Shown in pieces: positions 1-9,074 of a stretch of 64,000 nucleotides of DNA. A program made the translations under genes and the position numbers. The notes below the pieces were generated by a model, which did no database searches, was not told the DNA's origin, and worked only from the letters and a program-made list of their open reading frames with translations. The DNA comes from Pseudomonas sp. BP8 (lineage in GTDB: Bacteria > Pseudomonadota > Gammaproteobacteria > Pseudomonadales > Pseudomonadaceae): positions 1,059,001 to 1,123,000 of the forward strand of contig NZ_JAGINK010000001.1 of the NCBI RefSeq assembly GCF_017875955.1. Reading direction: 5' to 3'. Within the stretch, counting starts at the first letter, position 1. The number at the start of each line of letters is the position of its first letter.

Positions 1-1982
1 ACCGCAGCCGCGGCCTCTTGGCTAGAGGCGCAGCCCAGCAGGGGCTCGGCTTTCCAGGGGTTGTGGGCAGTCGCCAGCAGGGCGCAGGAGAGCGACGCCA
101 GGCGGTGTTCGTTGGCCAGGTCGATACCGGCCGAGTTGGCCCGCTCGCTGCCGTACAGGTCGCGCGGCAGCGGGATGCGTGGGTGCGGCAGGCCGATGCT
201 GCCTTCCTGGGCAGCCATCTGCTCGATGCTCGCGACCGGATCGGCGACCAGCTCCTGGATCGAGATCGAGTGGTCGGCGATGCGGTTGACGAACGAGGTG
301 TTGGCGCCGTTTTCCAGCAGGCGGCGGACCAGGTAGGCCAGCAGCGTTTCGTGGGTGCCGACCGGTGCATACACGCGGCAAGGACGGTTCAGCTTGCCGT
401 CGGCGACTGTGCCGACCACTTGCTCATAGAGCGGCTCGCCCATGCCGTGCAGGCACTGGAACTCGTACTGGCCCGGGTAGTAGTTCTGCCCGGCGATCTG
501 GTAGATGGCGGACAGGGTGTGGGCGTTGTGGGTGGCGAACTGCGGGTAGATGGCTTCCGGCACCGACAGCAGCTTGCGTGCGCAGGCGATGTAGGAAACA
601 TCGGTGTACACCTTGCGGGTGTAGACCGGATAACCTTCCAGGCCTTCGACCTGGGCGCGCTTGATCTCGCTGTCCCAGTAAGCGCCCTTGACCAGGCGGA
701 TCATCAGGCGGTGACGGCTGCGCTTGGCCAGGTCGATGACCGAGTCGATCACGTACGGGCAGCGTTTCTGGTAGGCCTGGATGACAAAACCGATACCGTT
801 CCAGCCGGTCAGCGACGGCTCGAAGCAGAGGCGTTCGAGCAGGTCCAGCGACAGCTCGAGGCGGTCGGCTTCTTCGGCGTCGATGTTCAGGCCGATGTCG
901 TATTGCTTGGCCAGCAGGGTCAGCGACAGCAGGCGCGGGTAGAGCTCTTCCATGACCCGCTCGTACTGGGCGCGGCTGTAGCGCGGGTGCAGTGCCGAGA
1001 GCTTGATCGAGATGCCCGGGCCTTCATAGATGCCGCGGCCATGCGAGGCTTTGCCGATCGAATGGATGGCTTGCTCGTAAGAGGCCAGGTACTTCTGCGC
1101 GTCGTGCTCGGTCAGCGCGGCTTCGCCAAGCATGTCGTAGGAGTAGCGGAAGCCTTTGGCCTCGAAGCGACTGGCGTTGGCCAGCGCTTCGGCGATGGTC
1201 TCGCCAGTGACGAACTGCTCGCCCATCAGGCGCATGGCCATGTCGACGCCCTTGCGGATCATCGGCTCGCCGCTCTTGCCGATGATGCGCGTGAGCGAGG
1301 AGGTCAGGCCGGATTCGTTATGGGTGGAAACCAGCTTGCCGGTCAGCAGCAGGCCCCAGGTTGCAGCGTTGACGAACAGCGATGGACTGTTGCCCAGGTG
1401 CGGATGCCAGTTGCCGGTGCTGATCTTGTCGCGGATCAGCGCGTCGCGGGTGCCTTTGTCGGGGATGCGCAGCAGGGCTTCGGCCAGGCACATCAGCGCC
1501 ACGCCTTCCTGCGACGACAGCGAGAATTCCTGCAGCAGGCCCTGAACGATACCGGCGCGACCGCTGGCACTCTTCTGGTTGCGCAGTTTCTCGGCGATAC
1601 CGGCGGCCAGCTTGTTGGTGGCTTCGGCCTGGGCCGTGGTCAGGCGCGCCTGCTCCAGCAGCATGGGCACCATTTCCTGCTCGGGGCGGCGGTAGGCGGC
1701 AGTGATTGCAGAGCGCAGTACCGACTGCGGCAGGATGCTTTCGGCAAACTCGAGGAAGCATTGATGGTTGTGGTCTTGCTGGACGTCGCCAGCGTCTTCG
1801 CCGAGGTTGCCGCCATGACCGTTTATTTCAGTCAGGGTGGCACCACCCTCAAGCTTCTCCAGGTAGTTGAAGATCGCCTGCTTGATCAACCAGTGCGGCG
1901 TGCGGTCGATGGACTGCGCAGCTGCCTTGAGTCGCTCGCGGGTAGGGTCGTCAAGTTTGACCCCAAGGGTGGTCGTCGCCAT
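1..1982 (-). CDS. putA: Bifunctional proline dehydrogenase / P5C dehydrogenase and put repressor, 3' end outside window
   Basis: PutA oxidises proline to glutamate at the inner face of the membrane and represses the put genes when proline is absent. The 660 visible residues start at an ATG (1982) and begin with a ribbon-helix-helix DNA-binding segment (TTTLGVKLDDPTRERLK, residues about 2-45), the hallmark of trifunctional PutA. The proline dehydrogenase barrel follows, with the segments RLVKGAYWDSEIK, FATHNAHT, QCLHGMGEPLYEQV and ENGANTSFVNRI near residues 380-590. The P5C dehydrogenase half lies beyond position 1. It is divergent from putP, with repeated GTTGCA sites between them, which fits autoregulation. 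Identity is near certain; only the C-terminal half is unseen. Confidence 0.97.
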   Translation of the reverse strand, partial: MATTTLGVKLDDPTRERLKAAAQSIDRTPHWLIKQAIFNYLEKLEGGATLTEINGHGGNLGEDAGDVQQDHNHQCFLEFAESILPQSVLRSAITAAYRRPEQEMVPMLLEQARLTTAQAEATNKLAAGIAEKLRNQKSASGRAGIVQGLLQEFSLSSQEGVALMCLAEALLRIPDKGTRDALIRDKISTGNWHPHLGNSPSLFVNAATWGLLLTGKLVSTHNESGLTSSLTRIIGKSGEPMIRKGVDMAMRLMGEQFVTGETIAEALANASRFEAKGFRYSYDMLGEAALTEHDAQKYLASYEQAIHSIGKASHGRGIYEGPGISIKLSALHPRYSRAQYERVMEELYPRLLSLTLLAKQYDIGLNIDAEEADRLELSLDLLERLCFEPSLTGWNGIGFVIQAYQKRCPYVIDSVIDLAKRSRHRLMIRLVKGAYWDSEIKRAQVEGLEGYPVYTRKVYTDVSYIACARKLLSVPEAIYPQFATHNAHTLSAIYQIAGQNYYPGQYEFQCLHGMGEPLYEQVVGTVADGKLNRPCRVYAPVGTHETLLAYLVRRLLENGANTSFVNRIADHSISIQELVADPVASIEQMAAQEGSIGLPHPRIPLPRDLYGSERANSAGIDLANEHRLASLSCALLATAHNPWKAEPLLGCASSQEAAAA

Positions 1983-2047
1983 TTCTTATCCTCGTTATTG
2001 CCACGGGCGTGGCCTAAGCTGGAGCCAAGATTAGCTGTAGGACAATT

Positions 2048-2290
2048 CAGGTGCAACCTGGTGCAACCCGTTTTTTCTTGGGAAAAGGTGCAACTCGTCT
2101 GACGGTTTTTCCGATTTAGCGAAAATGGTCATCAACAGTGCGTTTTCTTATGAAAACGGTGTTGTTTGCGCCAAAAAGGAGCAAGAACGCGGCTTTTTCT
2201 GAATTTGTACGGGTAGGTGCAACTTGCAGCCGAAAAATGGTTGCACCTAATTGATGTTGTTGCATAGGATTCGCCGCCTGGGTGCAACCG
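2048..2290. promoter_or_regulatory. put operator array: seven GTTGCA / TGCAAC sites between putA and putP
   Basis: The 359-bp divergent intergenic region holds seven copies of TGCAAC or its complement GTTGCA, the core known for PutA ribbon-helix-helix operators in enterobacteria. Six of them extend to GTGCAAC/GTTGCAC; the one at 2259 does not. Sites are at 2051-2057, 2061-2067, 2088-2094, 2217-2223, 2240-2246 (inverted), 2259-2264 (inverted) and 2282-2288. They form one cluster next to putA and another next to putP. The first two are 10 bp apart, about one helical turn. The four near putP are spaced 23, 19 and 23 bp. PutA binding is inferred. Confidence 0.82.
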
Positions 2291-2341
2291 CCTTATCCGG
2301 TGAGTCTGCAAGAGATAAAAACAAACGCCAGGGCACAACTC

Positions 2342-3835
2342 ATGGGCAATCCACTAACGATCACCTTCGTGGTCTACATCGCGGCAATGGTACTGATCGG
2401 CTTCTTCGCCTATCGCTCGACCAACAACCTCTCCGATTACATCCTGGGTGGACGAAGCCTGGGCAGCGTGGTAACCGCATTGTCTGCAGGTGCCTCGGAC
2501 ATGAGCGGCTGGCTGCTGATGGGCCTGCCGGGCGCCATCTACATGTCGGGACTCTCCGAAGCCTGGATCGCCATCGGCCTGACTGTCGGTGCCTACCTCA
2601 ACTGGCTGTTCGTTGCCGGCCGCCTGCGGGTGCAGACCGAGCACAACGGTGACGCGCTGACCCTGCCGGATTACTTCTCCAGCCGTTTCGAAGACCAGAG
2701 CGGTCTGCTGCGGATCATCTCGGCTGTGGTCATCCTGGTGTTCTTCACCATCTATTGCGCCTCCGGCATCGTTGCGGGGGCGCGCCTGTTCGAAAGCACC
2801 TTCGGCATGTCGTACGAGACCGCCCTGTGGGCCGGCGCTGCGGCAACCATCGCCTACACCTTTGTCGGTGGCTTCCTGGCGGTGAGCTGGACCGATACCG
2901 TGCAGGCTTCGCTGATGATCTTCGCGTTGATTCTGACGCCGATCATCGTGCTGATCTCCACCGGTGGTTTCGATACAACCTTCGCAGCCATTGAATTGCA
3001 GAACCCGGCGCACTTCGACATGTTCAAGGGCGCAACCTTCGTCGGCATCATCTCGCTGATGGGCTGGGGCCTGGGCTACTTCGGTCAGCCGCACATCCTG
3101 GCGCGTTTCATGGCGGCGGATTCGGTCAAGTCGATCGCAAAGGCGCGTCGCATCTCCATGACCTGGATGATCCTCTGCCTGGCCGGTACCTGCGCCGTGG
3201 GCTTCTTCGGTATCGCCTACTTCTCGGCGCACCCTGAGGTTGCCGGCCCAGTTAACGAAAACCACGAGCGTGTGTTCATCGAGCTGGCCAAGATTCTGTT
3301 CAACCCATGGGTTGCCGGTGTGCTGCTGTCGGCCATCCTGGCGGCGGTGATGAGTACCTTGAGCTGCCAGTTGCTGGTGTGCTCGAGCGCGCTGACCGAA
3401 GACTTCTACAAGACTTTCCTGCGCAAGAATGCCTCGCAGGTCGAGCTGGTCTGGGTCGGTCGTCTGATGGTGCTGGCGGTGGCGCTGATCGCCATTGCCA
3501 TTGCGTCGAACCCGGAAAACCGTGTGCTTGGCCTGGTGTCGTATGCCTGGGCTGGCTTCGGTGCTGCGTTTGGTCCGGTAGTGCTGTTCTCTGTGCTGTG
3601 GAAGGGCATGACGCGTAACGGTGCCCTGGCAGGCATTGTCATCGGCGCGGTAACGGTGATTGCCTGGAAGCAGTTGGTCGACAATGAGCTGCTGGACAGC
3701 AAACTGTACGAGATCATCCCGGGCTTCCTGCTCGCTAGCATTGCGATCTTCGTGGTGAGCAAGCTGGGCGCGCCGACTTTGAGCATGATTTCGCGCTTTG
3801 AGAAGGCTGACGAGGCTTATCATATCGGTAAGTGA
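2342..3835 (+). CDS. putP: Sodium/proline symporter PutP
   Basis: This is an inner-membrane Na+/proline symporter of the sodium:solute symporter family that supplies substrate to PutA. The 497-residue product has about 13 hydrophobic segments and the family signature near residues 35-60 (LGGRSLGSVVTALSAGASDMSGW), where the Ser and Asp residues contribute to ion and substrate binding. ATG 2342 is chosen because translation from it opens directly with the first membrane helix. An in-frame GTG at 2282 would add 20 polar residues and start inside an operator repeat. It is divergent from putA and followed by a strong hairpin terminator. Confidence 0.96.
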   Translation: MGNPLTITFVVYIAAMVLIGFFAYRSTNNLSDYILGGRSLGSVVTALSAGASDMSGWLLMGLPGAIYMSGLSEAWIAIGLTVGAYLNWLFVAGRLRVQTEHNGDALTLPDYFSSRFEDQSGLLRIISAVVILVFFTIYCASGIVAGARLFESTFGMSYETALWAGAAATIAYTFVGGFLAVSWTDTVQASLMIFALILTPIIVLISTGGFDTTFAAIELQNPAHFDMFKGATFVGIISLMGWGLGYFGQPHILARFMAADSVKSIAKARRISMTWMILCLAGTCAVGFFGIAYFSAHPEVAGPVNENHERVFIELAKILFNPWVAGVLLSAILAAVMSTLSCQLLVCSSALTEDFYKTFLRKNASQVELVWVGRLMVLAVALIAIAIASNPENRVLGLVSYAWAGFGAAFGPVVLFSVLWKGMTRNGALAGIVIGAVTVIAWKQLVDNELLDSKLYEIIPGFLLASIAIFVVSKLGAPTLSMISRFEKADEAYHIGK

Positions 3836-3861
3836 TGGTGGTTTGAGGGTTGTCTGAAAAG

Positions 3862-3892
3862 GCCCGCGTCTCTTGGAGATGCGGGCTTTTTT
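3862..3892 (+). terminator. Rho-independent terminator of putP
   Basis: An 11-bp stem (GCCCGCGTCTC with GAGATGCGGGC, one G:T pair) with a TTG loop is followed by six T residues. It lies 26 bp after the putP stop codon. Confidence 0.9.
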
Positions 3893-3944
3893 CTGTTCAC
3901 GGGTTGCCTGGGGCTAGGGGTAGGTTCCGGGGTTTGTAGGTTGG

Positions 3945-3995
3945 GGGCTTATCCATTTGATGGGGTGGTGCTTCTGGCCCCTTCCGCCCTTACGG
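3945..3995 (+). repeat. Partial copy of the long intergenic repeat found at 52.3-53.1 kb
   Basis: About 51 bp, running from GGGCTTATCCATTTGATGGG to CTTCCGCCCTTACGG, match the outer end of both arms of the inverted repeat at 52342-53144. Only this end is present; the inner portion of the arm is missing. The rest of the 457-bp putP-rlmJ gap holds the putP terminator and a REP pair, with no gene. Confidence 0.8.
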
Positions 3996-4040
3996 CCATC
4001 CCTTTCAAGGTCTTTGAAATTTGGTCTGGCTTGAGCTCGC

Positions 4041-4206
4041 CGGGGCCGCTGCGCAGCCCTTTCCGACCGGTCCGGCGCCCCGGCAAGGCCGCTCCCACAG
4101 GATGGAGTGTTGCCCATTTTTTGTTCAATACATGAAAGTCACTGCACGGCGCCGTCCATGTGGGAGCGGCCTTGTGTCGCGAAAGGGGCGCGCAGCGGCC
4201 CCGGCG
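4041..4206. repeat. REP pair (GGCCGCTCCCACAGG type), inverted
   Basis: Two divergently oriented copies of a P. putida-type REP are present: GGCAAGGCCGCTCCCACAGG ending near 4101, and TGTGGGAGCGGCCTTGTGTCGC starting near 4159. They are separated by about 57 bp. Similar elements recur near 37.5, 49.3 and 58.5 kb. Confidence 0.8.
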
Positions 4207-4292
4207 AGCTCACGCCAACCCCCACCAATCGCCCGGCGGGCCTGACGACTTCAACGCGACAAGGTAAACTTGCCGGCCTTGCAGGAGTTGCC

Positions 4293-5129
4293 ATGAACTA
4301 TCGTCACGCCTTCCACGCCGGCAACCACGCCGACGTGTTCAAACACATCGTGCTCACCCGCCTCATCGCCCTGATGTCGCGCAAGGAGCAGCCGTTCGCC
4401 TACATCGACACCCATGCAGGCCTGGGCCTGTACGACCTGCAGGGCGACCAGGCAACGCGCACCGGTGAATACCTGGAGGGCGTCGCGCGTCTGTGGGGGC
4501 GCGATGACCTGCCGGCGATCACTGCCGACTATCTGCGCGTCATCAAGCGCCTGAACCAGGACGGCGAACTGCGCTACTACCCCGGCTCACCCGAGCTGGC
4601 GCGTCGGCTGATGCGCCAGCAGGATCGCGCGCTGCTCAACGAGAAACACCCCGAAGACGGCCCGCTGCTGCGCGAGAACATGAAAAAGGACCCGCGCGTC
4701 ACCGTCCACCTCGGTGAGGGTTGGCACGTGCCGCGGGCGCTGCTGCCCGTTCAGGAAAAACGCGCGATCATGCTCATCGACCCGCCCTTCGAGCAGGCCG
4801 ACGAGCTCAAGCGCTGCACCGTGGCCGTGAAAGAAGCGATCGGGCGTATGCGCCAGACCGTCGCGGCGATCTGGTACCCGATCAAGGACCAGCGCTCGCT
4901 GACCCGCTTCTATCAGGACCTGACCAGCACCGGCGCGCCAAAGCTGCTGCGCGCCGAGTTGTATGTGCATCACCAGGACAGCCCGCAGGGGCTTAATGGC
5001 TCCGGCCTGGCCATTGCCAACCCGCCTTGGGGGCTGGAAGAGGAACTGCGTGAGCTGCTGCCGCTGCTGGCAAAAGAGCTGGCGCAAACCGACGGCAGTT
5101 GGCGTCTTGACTGGCTGATCGCTGAATAA
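4293..5129 (+). CDS. rlmJ: 23S rRNA (adenine2030-N6)-methyltransferase RlmJ
   Basis: RlmJ methylates A2030 of 23S rRNA using S-adenosylmethionine. The 278-residue product is close to the 280 residues of E. coli RlmJ and starts with the family's conserved MNYRHAFHAGNHADVFKH. The SAM-binding region is near residues 38-50 (YIDTHAGLGLY), and the catalytic DPPF motif lies near residue 165 (LIDPPFEQ). ATG 4293 is preceded by AGGAG and gives the standard family N-terminus. The longer in-frame extension from 4107 would run through a REP element and is rejected. It appears to be a single-gene unit between putP and the LPS-core cluster. Confidence 0.95.
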   Translation: MNYRHAFHAGNHADVFKHIVLTRLIALMSRKEQPFAYIDTHAGLGLYDLQGDQATRTGEYLEGVARLWGRDDLPAITADYLRVIKRLNQDGELRYYPGSPELARRLMRQQDRALLNEKHPEDGPLLRENMKKDPRVTVHLGEGWHVPRALLPVQEKRAIMLIDPPFEQADELKRCTVAVKEAIGRMRQTVAAIWYPIKDQRSLTRFYQDLTSTGAPKLLRAELYVHHQDSPQGLNGSGLAIANPPWGLEEELRELLPLLAKELAQTDGSWRLDWLIAE

Positions 5130-5225
5130 AGGCAGTTGCCTGGCTCGTCCGGCGATGATGGCGACACATTCAGCATTGCATCCTGGGGCAAGCCGTTCCC
5201 GGGGGGCAGTGCGTCCCTGATGTTT

Positions 5226-5275
5226 GCGTTATAATCCCGCCCTTTAGTCGCCGTCCGCCCACCAGGCCGACGGCG
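5226..5275 (+). promoter_or_regulatory. Possible promoter -10 and leader hairpin before wapO
   Basis: A TATAAT hexamer within GTTATAATCCCG lies at 5230-5235, with no convincing -35 at 17 bp. The same 12-mer context occurs before msbA (14159-14170). A 7-bp inverted repeat (CGCCGTC / GACGGCG, 5249-5275) follows in the presumed leader. Confidence 0.45.
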
Positions 5276-5304
5276 CATCTCTACCGAATGAAGAGGCTAG
5301 ACCC

Positions 5305-7062
5305 TTGGCATTGACGATTCTTGGCCTGTCCGGCGCCCTTAGCCATGACCCTTCCGCGGCCCTGTACATCGACGGCAAGTTGATCGCCGCCGCCGAAGAA
5401 GAGCGCTTCGTGCGTGACAAGCATGCGAAGAACCGCATGCCCTACGAATCGGCGAAGTTCTGCCTGGAACAGGCCGGCATCAAGCCGTCGGACGTCGACG
5501 TGGTGGCGATTCCGTTCGCCCCGATCAGCCTGTTCGGCAAGGCCCGCTGGCACTATGCCAAGCGCTACTGGTACGCCCCGGACCGCGCCCTTGACGCGAT
5601 CCTGATGGGCAACCGTCGCTACAAACGCTACCGCAAGAAGATCGTCTGGTGCCTGGAGCAACTGGGCTTCGATCCGAAAAAGATCAAGATCGAGCCAGTC
5701 GAGCACCACCTGGCGCACGCTTCCAGTGCCTACCACTGCTCCGGCTTCAAGGAAAAAACCGCGATCCTCGGCATCGATGGCAAGGGCGAGTACGCCACGA
5801 CCTTCTTTGGCTACGGCGAAAACGGCAAGATTCACAAGATCAAGGAATTCTTCGATCCGGATTCCCTGGGTGGCCTGTACGGCGCGATCACCGAGTTCCT
5901 TGGTTTCGAGATGCTCGACGGCGAGTTCAAGGTCATGGGCATGGCGCCGTACGGCGACGCCAGCAAGTATGACTTCTCGCGCTTGGCCAGCTTCGAGAAT
6001 GGCGAACTGGTGATCAACACCGAATACGCCAACGTCATCGGCCTGCGCCGCTATAAAGAGAAGGGCAAGGGCTTTTACTTTACGCCCAAGCTGATCGAGT
6101 GGCTGGGGCCCAAGCGCGAAGGCGATATCGCCGACGAGCCGTACATTCACTATGCGGCAAGCATGCAGGCGCTGTTCGAGAAGCTGGCCCTGCAAATGAT
6201 CGACCACTACCTGGGCGACACCCTCAAGCAAACCGGCAAGCTGGCGTTCGCCGGCGGCTGCGCGCTGAACGTCAAGCTCAACCAGAAGATCATCGCCCGC
6301 CCGGACGTCAAGGAGTTGTTCGTCCAGCCTGCTTCCGGCGACGCCGGCACCGCAGTTGGCGCCGCGGCCTATGTGTCGCACGCCCGTGGCGTACCGGTCG
6401 AGAAGATGGAACACGTCTACCTCGGCCCTGCGTACTCCAACGAAGACGTGATCGCCGCCTGTGCCCGTCACCCGAGCCAGCCGGCCTGGCGCAAGCTGGA
6501 CAACATGCCCGAGCAGATCGCCAAGATCATGGTCGATGGCAACCCGGTGGCCTGGTTCCAGGGCCGCATGGAGTTTGGCCCGCGTGCGCTGGGTGGTCGT
6601 TCGATCATCGGCTGCCCGAGCGTGCCTGGCGTGGCTGACCGGATCAACCACCAGATCAAGTTCCGCGAGCGCTGGAGGCCTTTCTGCCCGTCGATGCTCG
6701 ACACCGTTGCGCCACAGATGATCAAGATCGATCACCCGGCGCCGTTCATGACCTTCACCTTCGAAGTGGCGGAAGAGTGGAAGACCCGCGTGCCGGAAGT
6801 CGTCCATGAAGACGGTACCTCGCGTGCCCAGGTGCTCAAGCGTGAGTACAACCCGCGCTACTACGACATGATGAAGGCGCTCGAGGACCTGACCGGTAAC
6901 GGCGTGTCGTTGAACACCTCGCTCAACCGCCGCGGCGAGCCGATGATCTGCTCGCCGACCGATGCGCTGAACATGTTCTTCGGCTCTGACCTGCAGTACC
7001 TGATCATGGAAGACATCCTGGTCGTCAAGGATGGCGCTGCGCCTTATGACCAGCCGCTCTGA
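5305..7062 (+). CDS. wapO: LPS-core carbamoyltransferase (NodU/CmcH family)
   Basis: The product is a cytoplasmic carbamoyltransferase likely to place the O-carbamoyl group on an inner-core heptose of LPS, as assigned to WapO in P. aeruginosa. The 585 residues fit the NodU/CmcH family. The N-terminal kinase-like domain begins with ILGLSGALSHDPSAAL and has HHLAHASSAYHCSGF (residues about 133-147), the conserved His-rich site. The C-terminal carbamoyltransferase domain has FQGRMEFGPRALGGRS and LNTSLNRRGEP. The start is a TTG at 5305 with AAGAGG 8 bp upstream; the nearby ATG at 5289 is out of frame and hits a stop at once. It is the first gene of the LPS-core run and overlaps wapH. Confidence 0.9.
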   Translation: MALTILGLSGALSHDPSAALYIDGKLIAAAEEERFVRDKHAKNRMPYESAKFCLEQAGIKPSDVDVVAIPFAPISLFGKARWHYAKRYWYAPDRALDAILMGNRRYKRYRKKIVWCLEQLGFDPKKIKIEPVEHHLAHASSAYHCSGFKEKTAILGIDGKGEYATTFFGYGENGKIHKIKEFFDPDSLGGLYGAITEFLGFEMLDGEFKVMGMAPYGDASKYDFSRLASFENGELVINTEYANVIGLRRYKEKGKGFYFTPKLIEWLGPKREGDIADEPYIHYAASMQALFEKLALQMIDHYLGDTLKQTGKLAFAGGCALNVKLNQKIIARPDVKELFVQPASGDAGTAVGAAAYVSHARGVPVEKMEHVYLGPAYSNEDVIAACARHPSQPAWRKLDNMPEQIAKIMVDGNPVAWFQGRMEFGPRALGGRSIIGCPSVPGVADRINHQIKFRERWRPFCPSMLDTVAPQMIKIDHPAPFMTFTFEVAEEWKTRVPEVVHEDGTSRAQVLKREYNPRYYDMMKALEDLTGNGVSLNTSLNRRGEPMICSPTDALNMFFGSDLQYLIMEDILVVKDGAAPYDQPL

Positions 7063-8176
7063 ACCGCGCATCCTGCAGTTCTGCCATGGCTATGACGGGC
7101 CGTTTCTCGACTGTGCCCGTCAGTACGCCAGCCTGTTTCAGGGCAGCGGCTACCAGGTCACCACGGTGTTCCTCACCGGTAAGGCCGACCCGCAGGTGGC
7201 GGCTGGCTGTGCGTCTGATGAAGTGCTGTTTCTGGAGTTCAGCTCAAAGGCCGTGCGCGGCCTGAAGCTGGGCGCCATTCGTGCCCTGCGGCGGATCGCC
7301 GCCGAACGCAATTTCAGTGCCTGCATTGCCCACCGCTTCAAGCCGATCTATATCGCCTTGCTCGGCACTCGCCTGCCGGTCATCGGTGTGCACCATGCCT
7401 TTGGTGATTACCAGCGCCAGAGCCGGCGGCTGTTTGCCAACCTGTTTCGCAAGCGGCTGAGCCTGCTCGGCGTGTCCGACGCCGTGCGCGACGACATGCG
7501 CCGCTGCCTGCCGCAGTGGCCTGGCGAGCGTATCCAGACGCTGTACAACCGTATCGATGTCGAGGGCCTGCAGGCGAGCCTGGTACCTCGCGATGAGGCG
7601 CGCCGCGTGCTCGGCCTTGACCCGCAGGCATGGATTGTCGGTAACGTCGGCCGCCTGCACCCGGACAAGGACCAGGCCACCCTGCTCAAGGGCTTTGCCG
7701 AGGCCTTGCCGCAGTTGCCTGAGGGCGCTCGCCTGGCGGTGTTGGGCATGGGCCGCCTGGAAGCCACGCTCAAGGCCCAGGCGGTTGAGCTGGGTATCGC
7801 CGGGCAGGTCGACTTCCTGGGCCAGGTGGCGGATGCCCGGCGCTATTTCAAGGCGTTCGATGTGTTTGCCCTGAGCTCCGACCATGAGCCGTTCGGCATG
7901 GTTCTGCTCGAAGCCATGGTCGCCGGCGTGCCCGTGCTGGCTACCGCCTGCGGCGGTGCCCGGGAAGTGGTCGAAGGGGTTGGCGTACTGTTCCCCCTTG
8001 GTGATGCCGGGCAGTTGGCACAAGGCCTCAAGCATATGGCCAGGCTCGACGACCAGCAGCGCCAGGCGTGCGCCGAGCACATGCTGCAACGGCTGCGCGA
8101 GCGCTTCAGCGATCACGCCGTGCGCGACGCTTTCTGGCAACTGCCAGAGGCTCGGGCGCTGGTGGTGCGCACGTGA
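7046..8176 (+). CDS. wapH: LPS-core glycosyltransferase, family GT4
   Basis: This predicted cytoplasmic glycosyltransferase acts on the LPS outer core. The 376-residue product has the GT-B/GT4 hallmarks: a nucleotide-sugar region GNVGRLHPDKDQATLLKGF near residues 200-218, and an EX7E motif in HEPFGMVLLEAM near residues 285-296. By synteny with P. aeruginosa (wapO-wapH-mig14-dnpA-ssg-wapR-waaL) it is WapH; the exact sugar transferred is inferred only. The start overlaps the 3' end of wapO by 17 bp. An ATG at 7031 is also in frame, but its only Shine-Dalgarno-like sequence abuts it. The stop overlaps the next start (TGATG). Confidence 0.87.
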   Translation: MTSRSEPRILQFCHGYDGPFLDCARQYASLFQGSGYQVTTVFLTGKADPQVAAGCASDEVLFLEFSSKAVRGLKLGAIRALRRIAAERNFSACIAHRFKPIYIALLGTRLPVIGVHHAFGDYQRQSRRLFANLFRKRLSLLGVSDAVRDDMRRCLPQWPGERIQTLYNRIDVEGLQASLVPRDEARRVLGLDPQAWIVGNVGRLHPDKDQATLLKGFAEALPQLPEGARLAVLGMGRLEATLKAQAVELGIAGQVDFLGQVADARRYFKAFDVFALSSDHEPFGMVLLEAMVAGVPVLATACGGAREVVEGVGVLFPLGDAGQLAQGLKHMARLDDQQRQACAEHMLQRLRERFSDHAVRDAFWQLPEARALVVRT

Positions 8177-9072
8177 TGCTCAACCGTATTCAGGCTGTGC
8201 GCGAACGCGGCTGGCAGGTCATTGATGCGTCGGCCTATGCCGACGCCTGGCAGCGCTTCGGCGGCAGTGTCGCGACTCACCCGCTGGTGGTCGAGCAACT
8301 GGCGCAGTTGGCGCAGATTCCGGTGCGTTACCTGGGTTGGGAGAAAGATGGCCAGTTGCAGGCGGCCATTCCCACCTGGGGGCGGCATCTGGCCTTGGCC
8401 AAGGATGTGCTCAAGCGCCACGGCAAGAAGGGCCTGTTCGACCTGGGCAACGCCGAACTGATCCTGCCTGCCGCCGCCAATGCTGCTGCGCCGCTGCGCC
8501 ATGCCGGGCGTTATCTGTCCGAGTTGAACCAGGGCCGCTTCAGTGGCCTCAAGGCGCAAACCGAGCAGTTGGCCATGGCTCGCGCCCACGAAGACCTGTC
8601 GAAGAAGTTTCGCTACAACCAGCGCCGCGAACTGCGCCTGCTGGAAGAAGCGGGTGGCCAGGTGCAGGCGATCAGCGACTTCAGCTCAGCTGAAATCGCC
8701 GCCATGTACTGTGACCTGTTCCAGCGCCGCTGGGGCTTTGCCGCTACCGGTGCCCAGCACATGGCCGAGGTCATCGAGCGCCTGCGCGCACTGTTGATCG
8801 GCTCGGTGCTGCTGCTCGACGGCAAGCCCATTGCCATCCAGCTGGTGTATCGCGTCGAAGCGCCCGAGTGGATCAGTGTCGAATACGTCAACGGCGGTGT
8901 CGACCCCGAAACCAAGGCCTTCAGCCCCGGCAGCGTGTTGAGTTTCCTCAACACCCAGGCGGCCTGGGAAGATGCCAATGCACGCAGCAAGCCGCTGCGG
9001 TTCTCTTTCGGTCGTGCCGACCGCGAGTACAAGGACCGTTGGTGCAATCCCGTGACTGTGTATCAGGTCTGA
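8176..9072 (+). CDS. Mig-14-like GNAT-fold protein in LPS cluster
   Basis: The 298-residue product resembles Mig-14, which in Salmonella and Pseudomonas is linked to antimicrobial-peptide resistance. It has a FemAB/GNAT-like acyltransferase layout, with a central segment KKFRYNQRRELRLLEEAGGQV near residues 140-160 and a C-terminal segment LRFSFGRADREYKDRW near 277-292, where such proteins bind acyl donors. The biochemical reaction is not known to me. Its ATG overlaps the wapH stop codon and dnpA starts 2 bp after its stop, so it is translated within the LPS-core operon. The position between wapH and dnpA is the same as in P. aeruginosa. Confidence 0.82.
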   Translation: MLNRIQAVRERGWQVIDASAYADAWQRFGGSVATHPLVVEQLAQLAQIPVRYLGWEKDGQLQAAIPTWGRHLALAKDVLKRHGKKGLFDLGNAELILPAAANAAAPLRHAGRYLSELNQGRFSGLKAQTEQLAMARAHEDLSKKFRYNQRRELRLLEEAGGQVQAISDFSSAEIAAMYCDLFQRRWGFAATGAQHMAEVIERLRALLIGSVLLLDGKPIAIQLVYRVEAPEWISVEYVNGGVDPETKAFSPGSVLSFLNTQAAWEDANARSKPLRFSFGRADREYKDRWCNPVTVYQV

Positions 9073-9074
9073 CC

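Noticed and set aside
18..2102. 694-residue plus-strand open frame opposite putA
   Set aside because: It mirrors the high-GC third-codon pattern of putA and shows no protein family; putA on the other strand is unmistakable.
4107..4292. 62-residue N-terminal extension of rlmJ
   Set aside because: It runs through a REP element; the family N-terminus MNYRHAFHAGNHADV begins at 4293 with AGGAG upstream.
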